Assembly: GCF_005864045.1 (NCBI RefSeq)
Contig: NZ_VBSP01000014.1
Span: 1 to 52,919, forward strand
DNA from: Ruoffia tabacinasalis
GTDB lineage: Bacteria > Bacillota > Bacilli > Lactobacillales > Aerococcaceae
Reading direction: 5' to 3'
DNA length: 52,919 nt
The position numbers and the translations under genes were made by a program. Below the pieces are notes generated by a model. That model was given only the letters and a program-made list of their open reading frames with translations, made no database searches and was not told the DNA's origin. Positions 1 through 9,426 of this stretch are shown in pieces; the stretch's first letter is position 1; every line of letters starts with the position of its first letter.

Positions 1-896
1 AGATTTGTTATCAAGCACTCGTAGGTGCTTTCACTTAGCTTGAGTCTAACCACTCGGAAACGTATTTCGTAATAATCCTTACTGCCTCGTTTTAAAAAAT
101 CAAACTTAGACGTGGTTGATAGGAACCGAAAAGATGGATCGTCTTTAATCGCTTTGGTTCGGGAGTAGGTCAACTTTAAAGAAACAATTGTATCGAATTC
201 ATCCGTATCTGGCACATCGGATTTGCGCAAAAATCCTTTGCGATTGACATCTTTACATCGAATGACGTATTTGTGTTGAAGGCGCTGAAGATGTTCAAAC
301 AGATTAAAGGAAGGATAGCCTCGATCACCTATAAAGATAACGGGCTGTGTCGGTTTTATCTTTTGGGCCATTTGGCAGAGACTTGAACGTTCATCTGTTT
401 GACGTTTGTTCTGAAAATCCACATCAAGAAACTGTTTATTTAAGAGGTCATATAAAAAATTGACATGAATCACGTTGTAGCCATTGGCATTCCCACGTTT
501 AAAGTGATTATCATGGGCTTTTACGTTCTGTGGTAAGGGCAAATCAGACCCATCATGGGCAAGCAATTGATAGCCTTTAAACCGTTTGGCTTTATCAAAA
601 GATTGATTAAATAGGTCAAACACTGCTTTGAAAGCACTGGGTTTTAATTTTGCACGTGCTTGAACAAAAGCTGAAGCGGTGGGAGTTTCGACATGGTAGT
701 TCCATTGTTCAAGTAATTCGCTGTTAAGGCTTTGAGCGCCGAATTTAATAATCGATTCAATAACAACCGACATGGGCAGTTTGCGTTTCCGAGTAAAATC
801 AGCGGAAGGATAATAGACATGTTCTTCCCGATTTTGACAAACGGATTGAATCGCTGACTGTAGATATTGATACGTTATTTTTTGATAGTTATTCAC
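1..896 (-). CDS. IS4-family DDE transposase, 3' end outside window
   Basis: An uninterrupted reading frame of 298 codons starts at GTG 896, with a TAGGAGG ribosome binding site at 903-909, and stays open to the window edge. It reads VNNYQKITYQYLQ at the N-terminus. It carries DGSDLPLP around residue 130 and GDRGYPSFNLFE around residue 195, which are the first two acidic positions of the IS4 DDE catalytic centre. The frame ends at ECLITN, just before the region where the Y-R-E-K motif with the third acidic residue is expected. Such enzymes cut and paste their own element. The frame has no internal stops, so the gene may be functional. Confidence 0.85.
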   Translation of the reverse strand, partial: MNNYQKITYQYLQSAIQSVCQNREEHVYYPSADFTRKRKLPMSVVIESIIKFGAQSLNSELLEQWNYHVETPTASAFVQARAKLKPSAFKAVFDLFNQSFDKAKRFKGYQLLAHDGSDLPLPQNVKAHDNHFKRGNANGYNVIHVNFLYDLLNKQFLDVDFQNKRQTDERSSLCQMAQKIKPTQPVIFIGDRGYPSFNLFEHLQRLQHKYVIRCKDVNRKGFLRKSDVPDTDEFDTIVSLKLTYSRTKAIKDDPSFRFLSTTSKFDFLKRGSKDYYEIRFRVVRLKLSESTYECLITN

Positions 897-907
897 ATTA
901 ATTCCTC

Positions 908-940
908 CTAAAAAATCTCTAATCAAGTGAGATTTTTTAG
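908..940 (-). promoter_or_regulatory. Hairpin abutting the transposase ribosome binding site
   Basis: A perfect 12-bp inverted repeat (908-919 with 929-940, 9-nt loop) reads CTAAAAAATCTC and its complement. On the transposase strand the 3' arm runs directly into the AGGAGG of the transposase. In other insertion sequences such hairpins limit transposase translation from transcripts that read in from outside; that function is inferred here. A TTGACA-like -35 lies near 950. Confidence 0.5.
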
Positions 941-1067
941 GTGTTTTTTGGGTTGTCAAGTATTTACGCTTAATTTTCAGGTCTTTTTTGAATAAGATTT
1001 GATAAAAAATGGCAGAAAAAAAGCCTATCGATTAATTCGACAGACTTTTTCTTAACTTAATGACATT

Positions 1068-1451
1068 GGTATATATATTGCTTTACCCATGCCAAATCGC
1101 TCTAAAGTTGCTATGCAAACTGCGATTGAAGATTTGAGAGAAAACTTACCTAAGGAAGCTTTAAAGTCCTTTACCTCAGATCGAGGAAAAGAATTTGCTT
1201 GTTATCCTGAGGTCGAAGCAGCAGGGATTGATTTTTATTTTGCCGATGCTTATAGTGCTTGGCAAAGAGGAACCAATGAGAACTCTAACGGTTTACTGCG
1301 TGATTTTTTTCCTAAGAAAACAGACCTCGCTAGAGTGATTTACCAAGAACTCAATCAAGCTTTGTGGTTAATGAATAATCGTCCTAGGAAATGCTTAGAT
1401 TACCAAACACCCTTGGAAGTATTTTTACACGAACTCTTATTAATTGAGTAA
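1068..1451 (+). pseudogene. IS30-family transposase, 5'-truncated remnant
   Basis: The frame encodes only the C-terminal part of an IS30 transposase. It reads YIALPMPNRSKVAMQTA, then TSDRGKEF (second catalytic Asp), then NENSNGLLRDFFPKKTD (catalytic Glu region), and ends with NNRPRKCLDYQTPLEVF. Roughly the first 200 residues, including the helix-turn-helix and first Asp, are missing. The similarity starts abruptly near 1068, next to the IS4-type element, so insertion or recombination removed the 5' part. An AT-rich imperfect repeat at 1452-1483 may be the IS30 right end. The product would be inactive. Confidence 0.85.
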
Positions 1452-1489
1452 ATAAAAAATTGTCGCAATACTTATTGCAATTCAACATA

Positions 1490-2011
1490 TTAAAAAGCTT
1501 GGATTACAAATGATAAGCCGTTTAGCGTGAAGTAAATCCCAACTAAATAAGCAACTGTCAGAATTGATGCGATTGGATTAAAGATTAATATGATTCCAAT
1601 GATGATACTTATAATAGATAAAAACACAATTAACCAGAAATTTCTTTTACTATATTTTCTAATCGTTCTTGCTGATATCAAGGCAATGACTGAATCAATG
1701 ATAAACCACACCGCAAATACGATTGGTAAAGCAATAAAACCGGCAGTGACGTTAAAGAATAAGAATACACCAATAATAATATCGATGATACCAATCACAA
1801 TCATCCAATTATTCGTCATCCCTGTGTATTCTTTTAAGCGATTACGAATTATAATTTGCGCAATCCCCTTAAATGCTATCGCAAAAGCAAATAAATATAT
1901 GACAAAACTGGCACTTCCAAGTGGGTTGTTAAATGCAAGTATCCCTAAAATAATATAAATAATTCCAACAATAAGTGACCACCAATTAAATCCATTCTCA
2001 GTTTTTGACAA
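1490..2011 (-). CDS. HdeD-like DUF308 integral membrane protein
   Basis: The protein is about 173 aa with six hydrophobic segments in three pairs, for example LIVGIIYIILGILAF, WMIVIGIIDIIIGVFLFF and IVFLSIISIIIGIILIF. This is the fold of the HdeD/DUF308 membrane family. HdeD is linked to acid resistance in enterobacteria, but the role in Gram-positives is not established. I prefer a TTG start at 2011, because AAGAGGTGG at 2017-2025 is well spaced for it and overlaps the coding region of the ATG at 2029. The gene is monocistronic. Confidence 0.75.
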   Translation of the reverse strand: MSKTENGFNWWSLIVGIIYIILGILAFNNPLGSASFVIYLFAFAIAFKGIAQIIIRNRLKEYTGMTNNWMIVIGIIDIIIGVFLFFNVTAGFIALPIVFAVWFIIDSVIALISARTIRKYSKRNFWLIVFLSIISIIIGIILIFNPIASILTVAYLVGIYFTLNGLSFVIQAF

Positions 2012-2045
2012 TGAAACCACCTCTTTCATTATAAATTATATAATT

Positions 2046-2074
2046 ATTTTAACGTGAGATTTTTATAATATCAA
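2046..2074 (-). promoter_or_regulatory. Promoter for the DUF308 gene
   Basis: On the minus strand TTGATA (2069-2074) and TAAAAT (2046-2051) are separated by exactly 17 bp, about 35 bp before the TTG start. This is a near-consensus vegetative promoter. Confidence 0.6.
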
Positions 2075-2126
2075 TTTATATACTTGATAAACCTGCACTT
2101 AAAAAGTAATAACTTCACCTTCTCAA

Positions 2127-2155
2127 TTGAGCATTCTGACCTCCTCAGTTATAAT
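2127..2155 (+). promoter_or_regulatory. Promoter for the deoxyribosyltransferase-ppx-ppk run
   Basis: TTGAGC (2127-2132), a 17-bp spacer and a perfect TATAAT (2150-2155) lie 31 bp before the ATG at 2186. No terminator is visible before ppk ends, so ppx and ppk are probably expressed from here too. Confidence 0.7.
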
Positions 2156-2185
2156 AAATATATAAACGAGAGGGGAATTATTTAT

Positions 2186-2662
2186 ATGTCACAAATTTAT
2201 TTTGCAAGCCCATTATTTAGTGAAATGGAATTAAATTATAACGCTCAATTAGTTAAACAAATTAGAGAAAAATATACAGAAAGCACTGTGTTCTTACCTC
2301 AAGAACAAGGTGATATTAATGATAAACAAAGTTATGCAGATTCAATGATGATTGCTAAAGCTGATACAGAGGCTGTGTTAAAAAGTGATTTAGTTGTTGC
2401 GATACTAGACGGGTTAGTCATTGACCCAGGTGTTGCTTCAGAAATTGGTGTTGCTTATCAAGCAGGAATACCTGTCATTGGCCTTCATTCTGACCAACGT
2501 CACCAGGGTGCGGATAACCAAGAAAAATTAGATGCACTGCAAGATGTTGCCGAATCTCAGTTTCCTTATGTTAATCTGTATACAGTTGGATTAATAAAAT
2601 TAAACGGAGAAATCGTCAATACATCCCAAAAATTAATCGAACGTATTTCAAATTACTTATAA
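2186..2662 (+). CDS. Nucleoside 2-deoxyribosyltransferase
   Basis: This 158-aa protein matches the small nucleoside 2-deoxyribosyltransferases of lactic acid bacteria, which exchange the base of 2'-deoxynucleosides in deoxynucleoside salvage. The N-terminus IYFASPLFSEME is the family opening, SDLVVAILDG is the central strand, and DPGVASEIGVAYQAG carries the conserved Glu expected to be the nucleophile. The ATG at 2186 is chosen because a GAGAGGGG ribosome binding site precedes it and the promoter at 2127-2155 lies inside the longer frame that opens at 2084. ppx follows after 16 bp. Confidence 0.85.
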   Translation: MSQIYFASPLFSEMELNYNAQLVKQIREKYTESTVFLPQEQGDINDKQSYADSMMIAKADTEAVLKSDLVVAILDGLVIDPGVASEIGVAYQAGIPVIGLHSDQRHQGADNQEKLDALQDVAESQFPYVNLYTVGLIKLNGEIVNTSQKLIERISNYL

Positions 2663-2678
2663 ATGAAAGGAGCCTTTT

Positions 2679-4232
2679 ATGTATAAAGAAGTTATCGGGG
2701 TTATCGATATTGGTTCCAACACGATTCGACTTGTGATATTCGGGTTGGATGAGCAATACAACTATATCGAAATCCAAAATATTAAAACACCTGCTCGTCT
2801 TTCGCAGTATCTAATTACAGATAAGGATGGTAAAAATCCTCAAATGGCTCAAGACGGTATTGATAAATTAATTGAAACTTTAATTAGTTTTAAAGCCGTA
2901 GCTGAATCGTTTAATGTGGCTCAAATCCTTCCTATGGCTACCGCAGCTGTGCGCCAATCTGTTAATAAAGCAAGTATCCTTGAACAAGTAAAAGAAGCCA
3001 CTGGTTTGGATATTAATCTTGTTTCTGAAGAAGAGGAAGCGAGTTACGGTCAGTACGCTATCACTCATTCGACAGTCGTTAATGATGCGATTACGATCGA
3101 TATTGGTGGTGGAAGTTGTGAGATTACTTATTACGAAGATAAAAACATGGTTCAATACCACAGTTTTCCTTTTGGGGCTGTGAGTTTAAGCAAGCAATTC
3201 TTCCAAGATAAAGACCACAATGATCCTAATGCCATCGAAGCAGTTCAAGAATATGTCCGCAAGCAGTTTAAACAGTTTGATTGGATAAAAAAAGCGAAAC
3301 TACCTATTGTAGCAATTGGTGGGTCAGCCCGTAACATTGCTAATGTTCATCAACGTTTAGTTGATTATCAAATGGCCGGCGTTCACGGCTACTCTATGGA
3401 TGAAGATGACATTGAAGAAACACTTAATTTATTTATATCAACGGATATTGATGATATGACTGACATTGAAGGTCTTAGTGCCGATCGTAGAGATTTGATT
3501 ATTCCTGCTAATATTGTTTTTCTAGAACTTTTTAAAGTGGTTAAAGCCAAAACATTCCAACTGTCATCACAAGGTTTACGGGAAGGTATTATTCTCAAAT
3601 ACATTAATCAAACCTACAATTCTCCATTAGATAACCAACTGATTCGCGTCCGTTCGATTCGTCAAGTTGTCCGTGATTTTCCTATTAATACAGTCGGTTC
3701 TCAAATCATCGTCGACATTATTATTAGCTTATATCAACAACTTTGTATTCTCGGCTTATTGACGTACAGTTACGAAACTCAGGAAGAAATAGAGTTTGCA
3801 GCTTATATTTACCGTTTTGGTGGTTTTATTAGTCCAGAAGCTGATTCTCAGCATACATTCTATCTGCTTTCAAACATGAATTTAATGGGTTTTTCACATC
3901 CAAAACGATTACGACTTGCATTACTAGCAAGTTACCGTAACCGATCACTATTTAAGCAATATTTAACAAACTATGAGAATTGGTTAACAGATGATGAGAT
4001 TAGTGACTTAGAAGTTTTAGGTGGCGTCTTAAAATTTAGTTCTGCTTTAAATGACTCAAAAACTGGTCCGATAGAAGATTTAAAACTATATCGCACTAAA
4101 GATAACAATTATAAACTTGACATCTATCACTCTGCTCCAGTGATTGCAGAAAAATACCGGAGTATGCGCCATGCCAAGCATTTTGAAAGAGCATTAGATG
4201 GAGATTTAGAAATCGAATTCATTCAAAAATAA
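2679..4232 (+). CDS. ppx: Exopolyphosphatase, Ppx/GppA family
   Basis: This 517-aa protein has the ASKHA fold of the Ppx/GppA family, which removes terminal phosphates from inorganic polyphosphate or converts pppGpp to ppGpp. VIDIGSNTIRLVIF (residues 8-21) is phosphate motif 1, TIDIGGGSCEITYY (about 140-153) is phosphate motif 2, and IAIGGSARNIA follows. The C-terminal half is an all-alpha HD-like domain. AAAGGAG precedes the ATG. The interrupted ppk gene follows directly, and ppx-ppk pairing is common and supports the polyphosphate role. Confidence 0.92.
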   Translation: MYKEVIGVIDIGSNTIRLVIFGLDEQYNYIEIQNIKTPARLSQYLITDKDGKNPQMAQDGIDKLIETLISFKAVAESFNVAQILPMATAAVRQSVNKASILEQVKEATGLDINLVSEEEEASYGQYAITHSTVVNDAITIDIGGGSCEITYYEDKNMVQYHSFPFGAVSLSKQFFQDKDHNDPNAIEAVQEYVRKQFKQFDWIKKAKLPIVAIGGSARNIANVHQRLVDYQMAGVHGYSMDEDDIEETLNLFISTDIDDMTDIEGLSADRRDLIIPANIVFLELFKVVKAKTFQLSSQGLREGIILKYINQTYNSPLDNQLIRVRSIRQVVRDFPINTVGSQIIVDIIISLYQQLCILGLLTYSYETQEEIEFAAYIYRFGGFISPEADSQHTFYLLSNMNLMGFSHPKRLRLALLASYRNRSLFKQYLTNYENWLTDDEISDLEVLGGVLKFSSALNDSKTGPIEDLKLYRTKDNNYKLDIYHSAPVIAEKYRSMRHAKHFERALDGDLEIEFIQK

Positions 4233-4260
4233 TTAGTCAATAATGGGAAAGGAGTATTTT

Positions 4261-6481
4261 GTGAATAAACAAACGAAAGATAATAAAATGGTGGATAGCG
4301 TCGTGAATCATGATTCTTCAAATCAAACGAATACATCAGAGACAACGATTAACTTAGATAATCCTAATTACTACTTTAACCGAGAATTAAGTTGGTTAGA
4401 TTTTAATCGTCGTTGTATTGATGAAGCCTTTGATAAAGAGAATCCTTTACTTGAGCAATTAAAATTCTTAGCTATAGGCTCTTCAAACTTAGATGAGTTT
4501 GTCATGGTCCGCGTGGCTGGAGTTTATGATCAATTTTTAGCTGGAGTAAAAGTCGCTGAAAACAAAACTCAAATGACTCCTAAAGACTTATTACAAGGTA
4601 TTAGTGAGAAGAACCACGATAATGTGGATATACAATATAAACGCTATAACGAAATAATTCCCAATTTGAACGCCTTGAATTATTCAATTAAAGGAATGAA
4701 TGAATTAAATGAAGAAGAATTGGCTCAAGCAGAAAGATATTTTACAGACTTGATTCTTCCAACTTTATCACCATTGGGAGTCGATGCATATAAACCCTTC
4801 CCACACTTATCCAATAAGAGTTTGAATATTCTTGTTCAACTTGAAAAGAAAAAGGAAGAACTTACTGCAATCGTTCCTATTCCTTCATTATTAGATCGCT
4901 ATACAACGCTTGAAGTGGGTCAGAAACGTACAATTATATTAACAGAAGATATTATCGTTCATTTCATCAGCGCTTTATTTGCTGGTTACACAATTAAGTA
5001 CACTTACCCATTCCGTATTACGCGAAATGCAGACTTCGACATCATTGAAGACAGTGCCGCAGACTTACTCGCACTGATTGAAGATTATGTTAAAAGTAGA
5101 AAAAAAGGAATGGCTGTCCGTTTAGAAATCGATACACGTGGTGTAAAAACTTATAATTCAGAGCTTCATGCATTTTTACAAAATGTTCTTGAATTAGCTG
5201 ACCAAGATATCTACTTGGTTGATGGTCCGCTTGATCTTACTTATCTGTTCTCACTTGTTGACCAAATTGGTGAGGAACACCCTGAGCAGTTATATAAACC
5301 ATTTACACCGCATTTAAATCCAAAACATTTAGGTGAGAGCTTATTCGATGAGGCTGATAAAAAAGATATCTTCTTTAATCACCCATTCGACTCCTTCAAG
5401 CCGGTAATATCCTTTGTGGAACAAGCGGCAGAAGATGAGAATACGATTGCAATAAAACAAACGCTTTATCGTGTATCAAAAAATTCCCCCATTATTTCTG
5501 CTTTGAAAAAAGCCGCTGAGAATGGTAAAGAAGTGACTGTTTTTGGTTGAATTAAAAGCACGATTCGATGAACAAAATAACGTTTATTGGGCTCGTGAAT
5601 TAGAAGAAGCTGGTTGTCACGTTCTATATGGTGTGAGCGAGTTGAAGACACATAGTAAAATCACGCTAATTATTCGTAAAGACGACAATAAGATTAAGAG
5701 ATATATTCATCTAGGCACTGGAAATTATAATGACAAAACAGCAAAAACTTATACAGATATGGGAGTCATCTCTTCTCACGATGAATTAGCTAGTGATGCA
5801 TCTAGTTTCTTTAACTACTTAAGTGGATATACAGAAAGACCGACTTATAAGCATCTTCACGTCTCTCCCTTTGAGATTCGTGATTCCTTAATTGATTACA
5901 TTAATGAAGAGATTGATTATCAAAAACAATATGGCAATGGGCGTATTATTGCGAAAATGAATTCATTAACTGATAAACCTTTGATTCAAAAATTATATGA
6001 AGCAAGTCAAGCTGGTGTGAAAGTCGACTTAATCGTTCGAGGTATTTGTTGTTTGCGTCCAGGTATACCAGGTATTTCAGATAATATCCACGTACGCAGT
6101 ATCGTTGGGCGATTCCTAGAACATAGTCGTGTTTATCACTTTAACCGTAATGGCAAAAAACACCTATTCCTATCTTCTGCAGATATGATGACACGTAATA
6201 TGACAAAACGTGTTGAAATTGAGTTTCCAATTTTAGATCAAGATATCGAAGCGGAAGTACTTGATATTCTTGAATTGCAATTAGCAGATACAATGAAAGC
6301 GCGCGTCTTGCAATATGACGGAGACTATGTTCGTCCAGATCGAACTGCCACTCATTTAAATTCTCAAAATGAATTAATGAAACGTGCGAATGCTGCTACT
6401 GAAGCGATTCAGACAATGACAATTGAAAGTAAGAAAAAAGAGTATTGGTTTACACGTATTTTACGTCGCTTTAATAACTAA
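4261..6481 (+). pseudogene. ppk: Polyphosphate kinase 1, interrupted by a +1 frameshift
   Basis: Two overlapping frames together encode a full-length PPK1, the enzyme that reversibly makes polyphosphate from ATP. The first has the N-domain motifs FNRELSWLDFNRR and GSSNLDEFVMVRVAG and ends at ENGKEVTVFG (stop 5548-5550). The second continues with VELKARFDEQN. It holds THSKITLIIRKD, with the His expected to be autophosphorylated, and HSRVYHFNRNGKKHLF, with the second conserved His. Removing one T from the T5 run at 5540-5544 restores VTVLVELKARFDE. The GTG at 4261 is chosen because GGAAAGGAG (4246-4254) is 6 nt upstream; the ATG at 4243 lies just ahead of that site. Whether this is a real mutation or a homopolymer error cannot be decided here. 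Confidence 0.88.
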
Positions 6482-6493
6482 TTTTCTTAAACG

Positions 6494-6531
6494 AAAAGTG
6501 TTGGTGAGAGTTATTTCGCTGGCACTTTTTT
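6494..6531 (+). terminator. Terminator after ppk
   Basis: AAAAGTG (6494-6500) pairs with CACTTTT, with further imperfect inner pairing, and is followed by six T residues. It marks the end of the deoxyribosyltransferase-ppx-ppk transcript. Confidence 0.6.
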
Positions 6532-6673
6532 CTGTGTAAATAAAGCTTGATTAGGCTGAGTATAAGCTATTTTAAAGTGTTTAAAATAAATTCCGATAAT
6601 AATCAAAGCTTTTTTTGAATTTTTGTATATTTATGGTTTATTTATTAAGTTTTTGTGTTAATATATCTGGTGG

Positions 6674-6696
6674 TGCCAAAAAGTATTAAGGGCACG
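6674..6696 (+). promoter_or_regulatory. Short hairpin in the ABC-F 5' region
   Basis: GTGCC and GGCAC form a 5-bp stem around a 13-nt loop about 30 nt before the chosen start. An in-frame ATG at 6698 follows at once. It may be only a chance stem; several ABC-F genes have leader structures, which is why it is recorded. Confidence 0.25.
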
Positions 6697-6724
6697 AATG
6701 AGTATTCCAATGGGAGGAAAAAGA

Positions 6725-8353
6725 ATGATAAATGTATCTAACGTCAGTTTACAATTCCCAGATCGTAAGCTTTTTGATGAAGTAAATATTACGTTTACGC
6801 CTGGAAACTGCTACGGAGTTATCGGTGCGAATGGGGCTGGAAAATCAACATTTCTTAAAATTTTATCTGGTGACGTTACACCAACTACCGGAAACGTTAG
6901 TATGGACCCAGAAGAACGTCTGGCTGTATTAAGCCAAAACCATTATGGCTTCGAAGACCATACGGTGATTGAAACTGTCATGATGGGTTATAAAGAATTA
7001 TACGAAACAATGAAAGAAAAAGATGCTATATATATGAAGCCAGACTTCACAGATGAAGATGGTATTCGAGCAGGTGAATTAGAAGGACTATTCGCAGAAA
7101 TGGGCGGATGGGAAGCTGAATCTGAAGCGAGTGATATGCTTCAAGGTTTAGGTATCGATACAAGCATGCATAATCAATTAATGCGTGAATTAAATGAAGC
7201 GGATAAAATCAAAGTTTTACTTGCTCAAGCATTATTCGGTAAACCAGATAACTTATTACTGGACGAGCCGACTAACGGTTTAGACGCGCAAGCCATTGAC
7301 TGGTTGAGTGATTTCATTATGGACTTCCCTAACACAGTGATTGTTGTTTCCCATGACCGTCACTTCTTAAATACAGTTTGTACACACATGGCGGATGTAG
7401 ACTTTGGTAAGATTAAACTATTCGTAGGTAACTATGATTTCTGGTTACAATCAAGCCAACTAGCTGCAAGAATGCAAGCTGACCAAAACGCGAAAAAAGA
7501 AGAGAAAATTAAAGAATTACAAGACTTTATCGCTCGTTTCTCTGCGAACGCATCTAAGTCTAAACAAGCGACATCACGTAAAAAAATGTTAGATAAAATC
7601 ACTTTAGATGATATCCAACCTTCTTCACGTCGCTATCCATTTGTTGGCTTCTCACCCGAGCGTGAAATTGGTAATGACTTATTACGCGTTGAAGGTGTTT
7701 CAAAAACCATTGATGGAGAAAAAGTATTAGACAACATTACTTTTACACTTAGCCGTGAAGATAAAGTTGCCTTTTCAAGTCGTAACGACAACGCAACAAC
7801 TGCCCTATTTGAAATTCTTATGGGGAACATGGAACCAGATACCGGAACAGTTGAATGGGGAGTAACAACTTCTCAAACTTACTTACCACGTAACTCTGGT
7901 GATGAATTTGATGGTGTTGAATTAACTATTGTCGATTGGTTAAGACAATACGCTTCAAAAGAAGAACAAGACAATACTTTCTTACGCAGTTTCTTAGGAA
8001 GAATGTTATTTAGTGGTGAAGATGTTATGAAACCAGTGAATGTATTATCTGGTGGTGAAAAAGTCCGTTGCCTACTTTCTAAGATGATGCTTTCTAAAGC
8101 AAACGTATTAGTCTTAGATCAACCGACAAATCACTTAGACTTAGAGTCAATCACTGCATTAAACGAAGGTTTAATTAAATTTAAAGGTGCCATTTTAATG
8201 GCTTCACATGACTTTGAAGTATTAAATACAACATGTAACCGAGTGATTGAAGTCACTTCAAACGGTTCATTTGATCGTATTAACTCTACATATGAAGAAT
8301 ATGTTAATGATCAAGATGTACAAAATCGTCTGGAAGCTTTATACAACGCCTAA
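6725..8353 (+). CDS. ABC-F family ATPase, asymmetric nucleotide sites
   Basis: This 542-aa protein has two ABC domains joined by a charged linker and no membrane segments, as in the YkpA/YbiT-like ABC-F proteins that act on ribosomes. Domain 1 has an intact Walker A (GANGAGKST) and Walker B (LLLDEPTNGLD), but its signature is LNEADKIKV instead of LSGGE. Domain 2 has an intact signature (LSGGEKVRC), but its Walker A region is SSRNDNATTA and its Walker B reads VLDQPTNHLD, with Gln in place of the catalytic Glu. All degenerate parts fall in one composite site. The start at 6725 follows GGGAGG; the upstream ATG at 6698 lacks a good site. Related streptococcal paralogues share some of this degeneracy. 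Confidence 0.88.
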   Translation: MINVSNVSLQFPDRKLFDEVNITFTPGNCYGVIGANGAGKSTFLKILSGDVTPTTGNVSMDPEERLAVLSQNHYGFEDHTVIETVMMGYKELYETMKEKDAIYMKPDFTDEDGIRAGELEGLFAEMGGWEAESEASDMLQGLGIDTSMHNQLMRELNEADKIKVLLAQALFGKPDNLLLDEPTNGLDAQAIDWLSDFIMDFPNTVIVVSHDRHFLNTVCTHMADVDFGKIKLFVGNYDFWLQSSQLAARMQADQNAKKEEKIKELQDFIARFSANASKSKQATSRKKMLDKITLDDIQPSSRRYPFVGFSPEREIGNDLLRVEGVSKTIDGEKVLDNITFTLSREDKVAFSSRNDNATTALFEILMGNMEPDTGTVEWGVTTSQTYLPRNSGDEFDGVELTIVDWLRQYASKEEQDNTFLRSFLGRMLFSGEDVMKPVNVLSGGEKVRCLLSKMMLSKANVLVLDQPTNHLDLESITALNEGLIKFKGAILMASHDFEVLNTTCNRVIEVTSNGSFDRINSTYEEYVNDQDVQNRLEALYNA

Positions 8354-8383
8354 AACAGATTAAAAGGAGACTTAATTAATATA

Positions 8384-9358
8384 ATGGAAGTTTTTGATTT
8401 CGAAGATGTTCAAATGATCCCTAATAAAAGTATCGTACAAAGTCGTTCTGAGTGTGATACATCTATCAAGTTTGGTCCACGTGAATTTAAAATTCCGGTA
8501 GTACCTGCAAATATGCAAACAGTCATGAATGAAGAACTTGCAGTTTGGTTCGCTGAGAATGATTACTTTTATATTATGCACCGTTTTGACGAAGAAGGAC
8601 GTATTCCATTCGTTAAAATGATGCACGAAAAAGGACTCTTCGCTTCAATAAGTGTTGGTATCAAAGACTATGAATATGACTTTGTTCGTCAACTTGCTGA
8701 AGAAAAAATTGTTCCTGAGTATATCACAATTGATGTTGCTCACGGTCATTCAGAATATGTTATCGATATGATTCGTTTTGTTAAAGAATACTTACCTGAG
8801 ACTTTCCTAATTGCTGGTAATGTGGGTACACCTGAAGCTGTTCGTGAATTAGAAAACGCTGGTGCAGACGCTACTAAAGTCGGCGTTGGACCAGGTCGTG
8901 TATGTATTACTAAGTTAAAAACTGGTTTTGGTACAGGTGGATGGCAATTAGCTGCTGTTCGTGCTTGTGCGAAAGCTGCAACAAAACCAATTATTGCTGA
9001 TGGTGGTATCCGTCACAATGGTGATATTGCTAAAGCTGTACGCTTCGGTGCTTCAATGGTAATGATTGGATCATTATTTGCAGCCCACGAAGAAAGCCCA
9101 GGTAAATCACGCGAAATCGATGGTAAAATGTACAAAGAATACTTCGGTAGTGCATCTGAACATCAAAAAGGTGAGCACAAAAACGTTGAAGGAAAAATCG
9201 AAATGATCCGTGCACGTGGAAAATTAATTGATACATTAGTAGAAATGCAACAAGACTTACAATCAGCCATCTCTTATGCAGGTGGTAACAAATTGGAAGC
9301 CATTCGTCACGTTGATTATGTTTTAGTTCGTAATACAATTTATAATGGTGACAGATAA
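8384..9358 (+). CDS. guaC: GMP reductase
   Basis: This 324-aa protein is a TIM-barrel enzyme of the IMPDH/GMPR superfamily that converts GMP to IMP with NADPH, feeding guanine nucleotides back to the purine pool. It shows [11 protein letters not shown], the catalytic-cysteine loop [17 protein letters not shown] (about residues 168-184) and [15 protein letters not shown]. It has no CBS insert, which separates GuaC from IMP dehydrogenase. The AAGGAG site is unusually far (14 nt) from the ATG, but the N-terminal sequence fits the family start. A strong terminator follows at 9380-9424. Confidence 0.93.
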   Translation: MEVFDFEDVQMIPNKSIVQSRSECDTSIKFGPREFKIPVVPANMQTVMNEELAVWFAENDYFYIMHRFDEEGRIPFVKMMHEKGLFASISVGIKDYEYDFVRQLAEEKIVPEYITIDVAHGHSEYVIDMIRFVKEYLPETFLIAGNVGTPEAVRELENAGADATKVGVGPGRVCITKLKTGFGTGGWQLAAVRACAKAATKPIIADGGIRHNGDIAKAVRFGASMVMIGSLFAAHEESPGKSREIDGKMYKEYFGSASEHQKGEHKNVEGKIEMIRARGKLIDTLVEMQQDLQSAISYAGGNKLEAIRHVDYVLVRNTIYNGDR

Positions 9359-9379
9359 TTTCTTCGCCCTATAAACAAA

Positions 9380-9424
9380 AAAGGATGTTAGATGAGTTTC
9401 AAGACTCATTTAACATCCTTTTTG
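9380..9424 (+). terminator. Terminator after guaC
   Basis: A long stem pairs GGATGTTA plus ATGAGT with ACTCAT plus TAACATCC around a 6-nt loop and is flanked by A- and T-runs. It is a strong intrinsic terminator that could work in both directions. Confidence 0.9.
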
Positions 9425-9426
9425 TA

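Larger units (their letters stand above)
1..1066 (-). mobile_element. IS4-type insertion sequence, partial (left edge)
   Basis: The element holds one minus-strand DDE transposase gene that runs off the left edge. The end upstream of the transposase is placed near 1066, where the sequence switches to IS30 coding sequence. Just inside that end lies an imperfect hairpin (about 1016-1052, A-run then T-run) that could block read-in transcription. The other end is outside the window. The terminal repeat cannot be confirmed without the second end, so the boundary is approximate. Confidence 0.6.

Noticed and set aside
2084-2185. Longer N-terminus of the deoxyribosyltransferase
   Set aside because: The promoter TTGAGC-N17-TATAAT lies inside this stretch, and the family start is MSQIYFASP at 2186.
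4243-4260. ATG start of ppk at 4243
   Set aside because: It precedes and overlaps the ribosome binding site that serves the GTG at 4261, and has no site of its own.
5543-5550. Independent start of the second ppk half at TTG 5543
   Set aside because: There is no ribosome binding site, and the sequence continues the PPK1 fold exactly across the T5 run. A frameshift explains it better than two genes.
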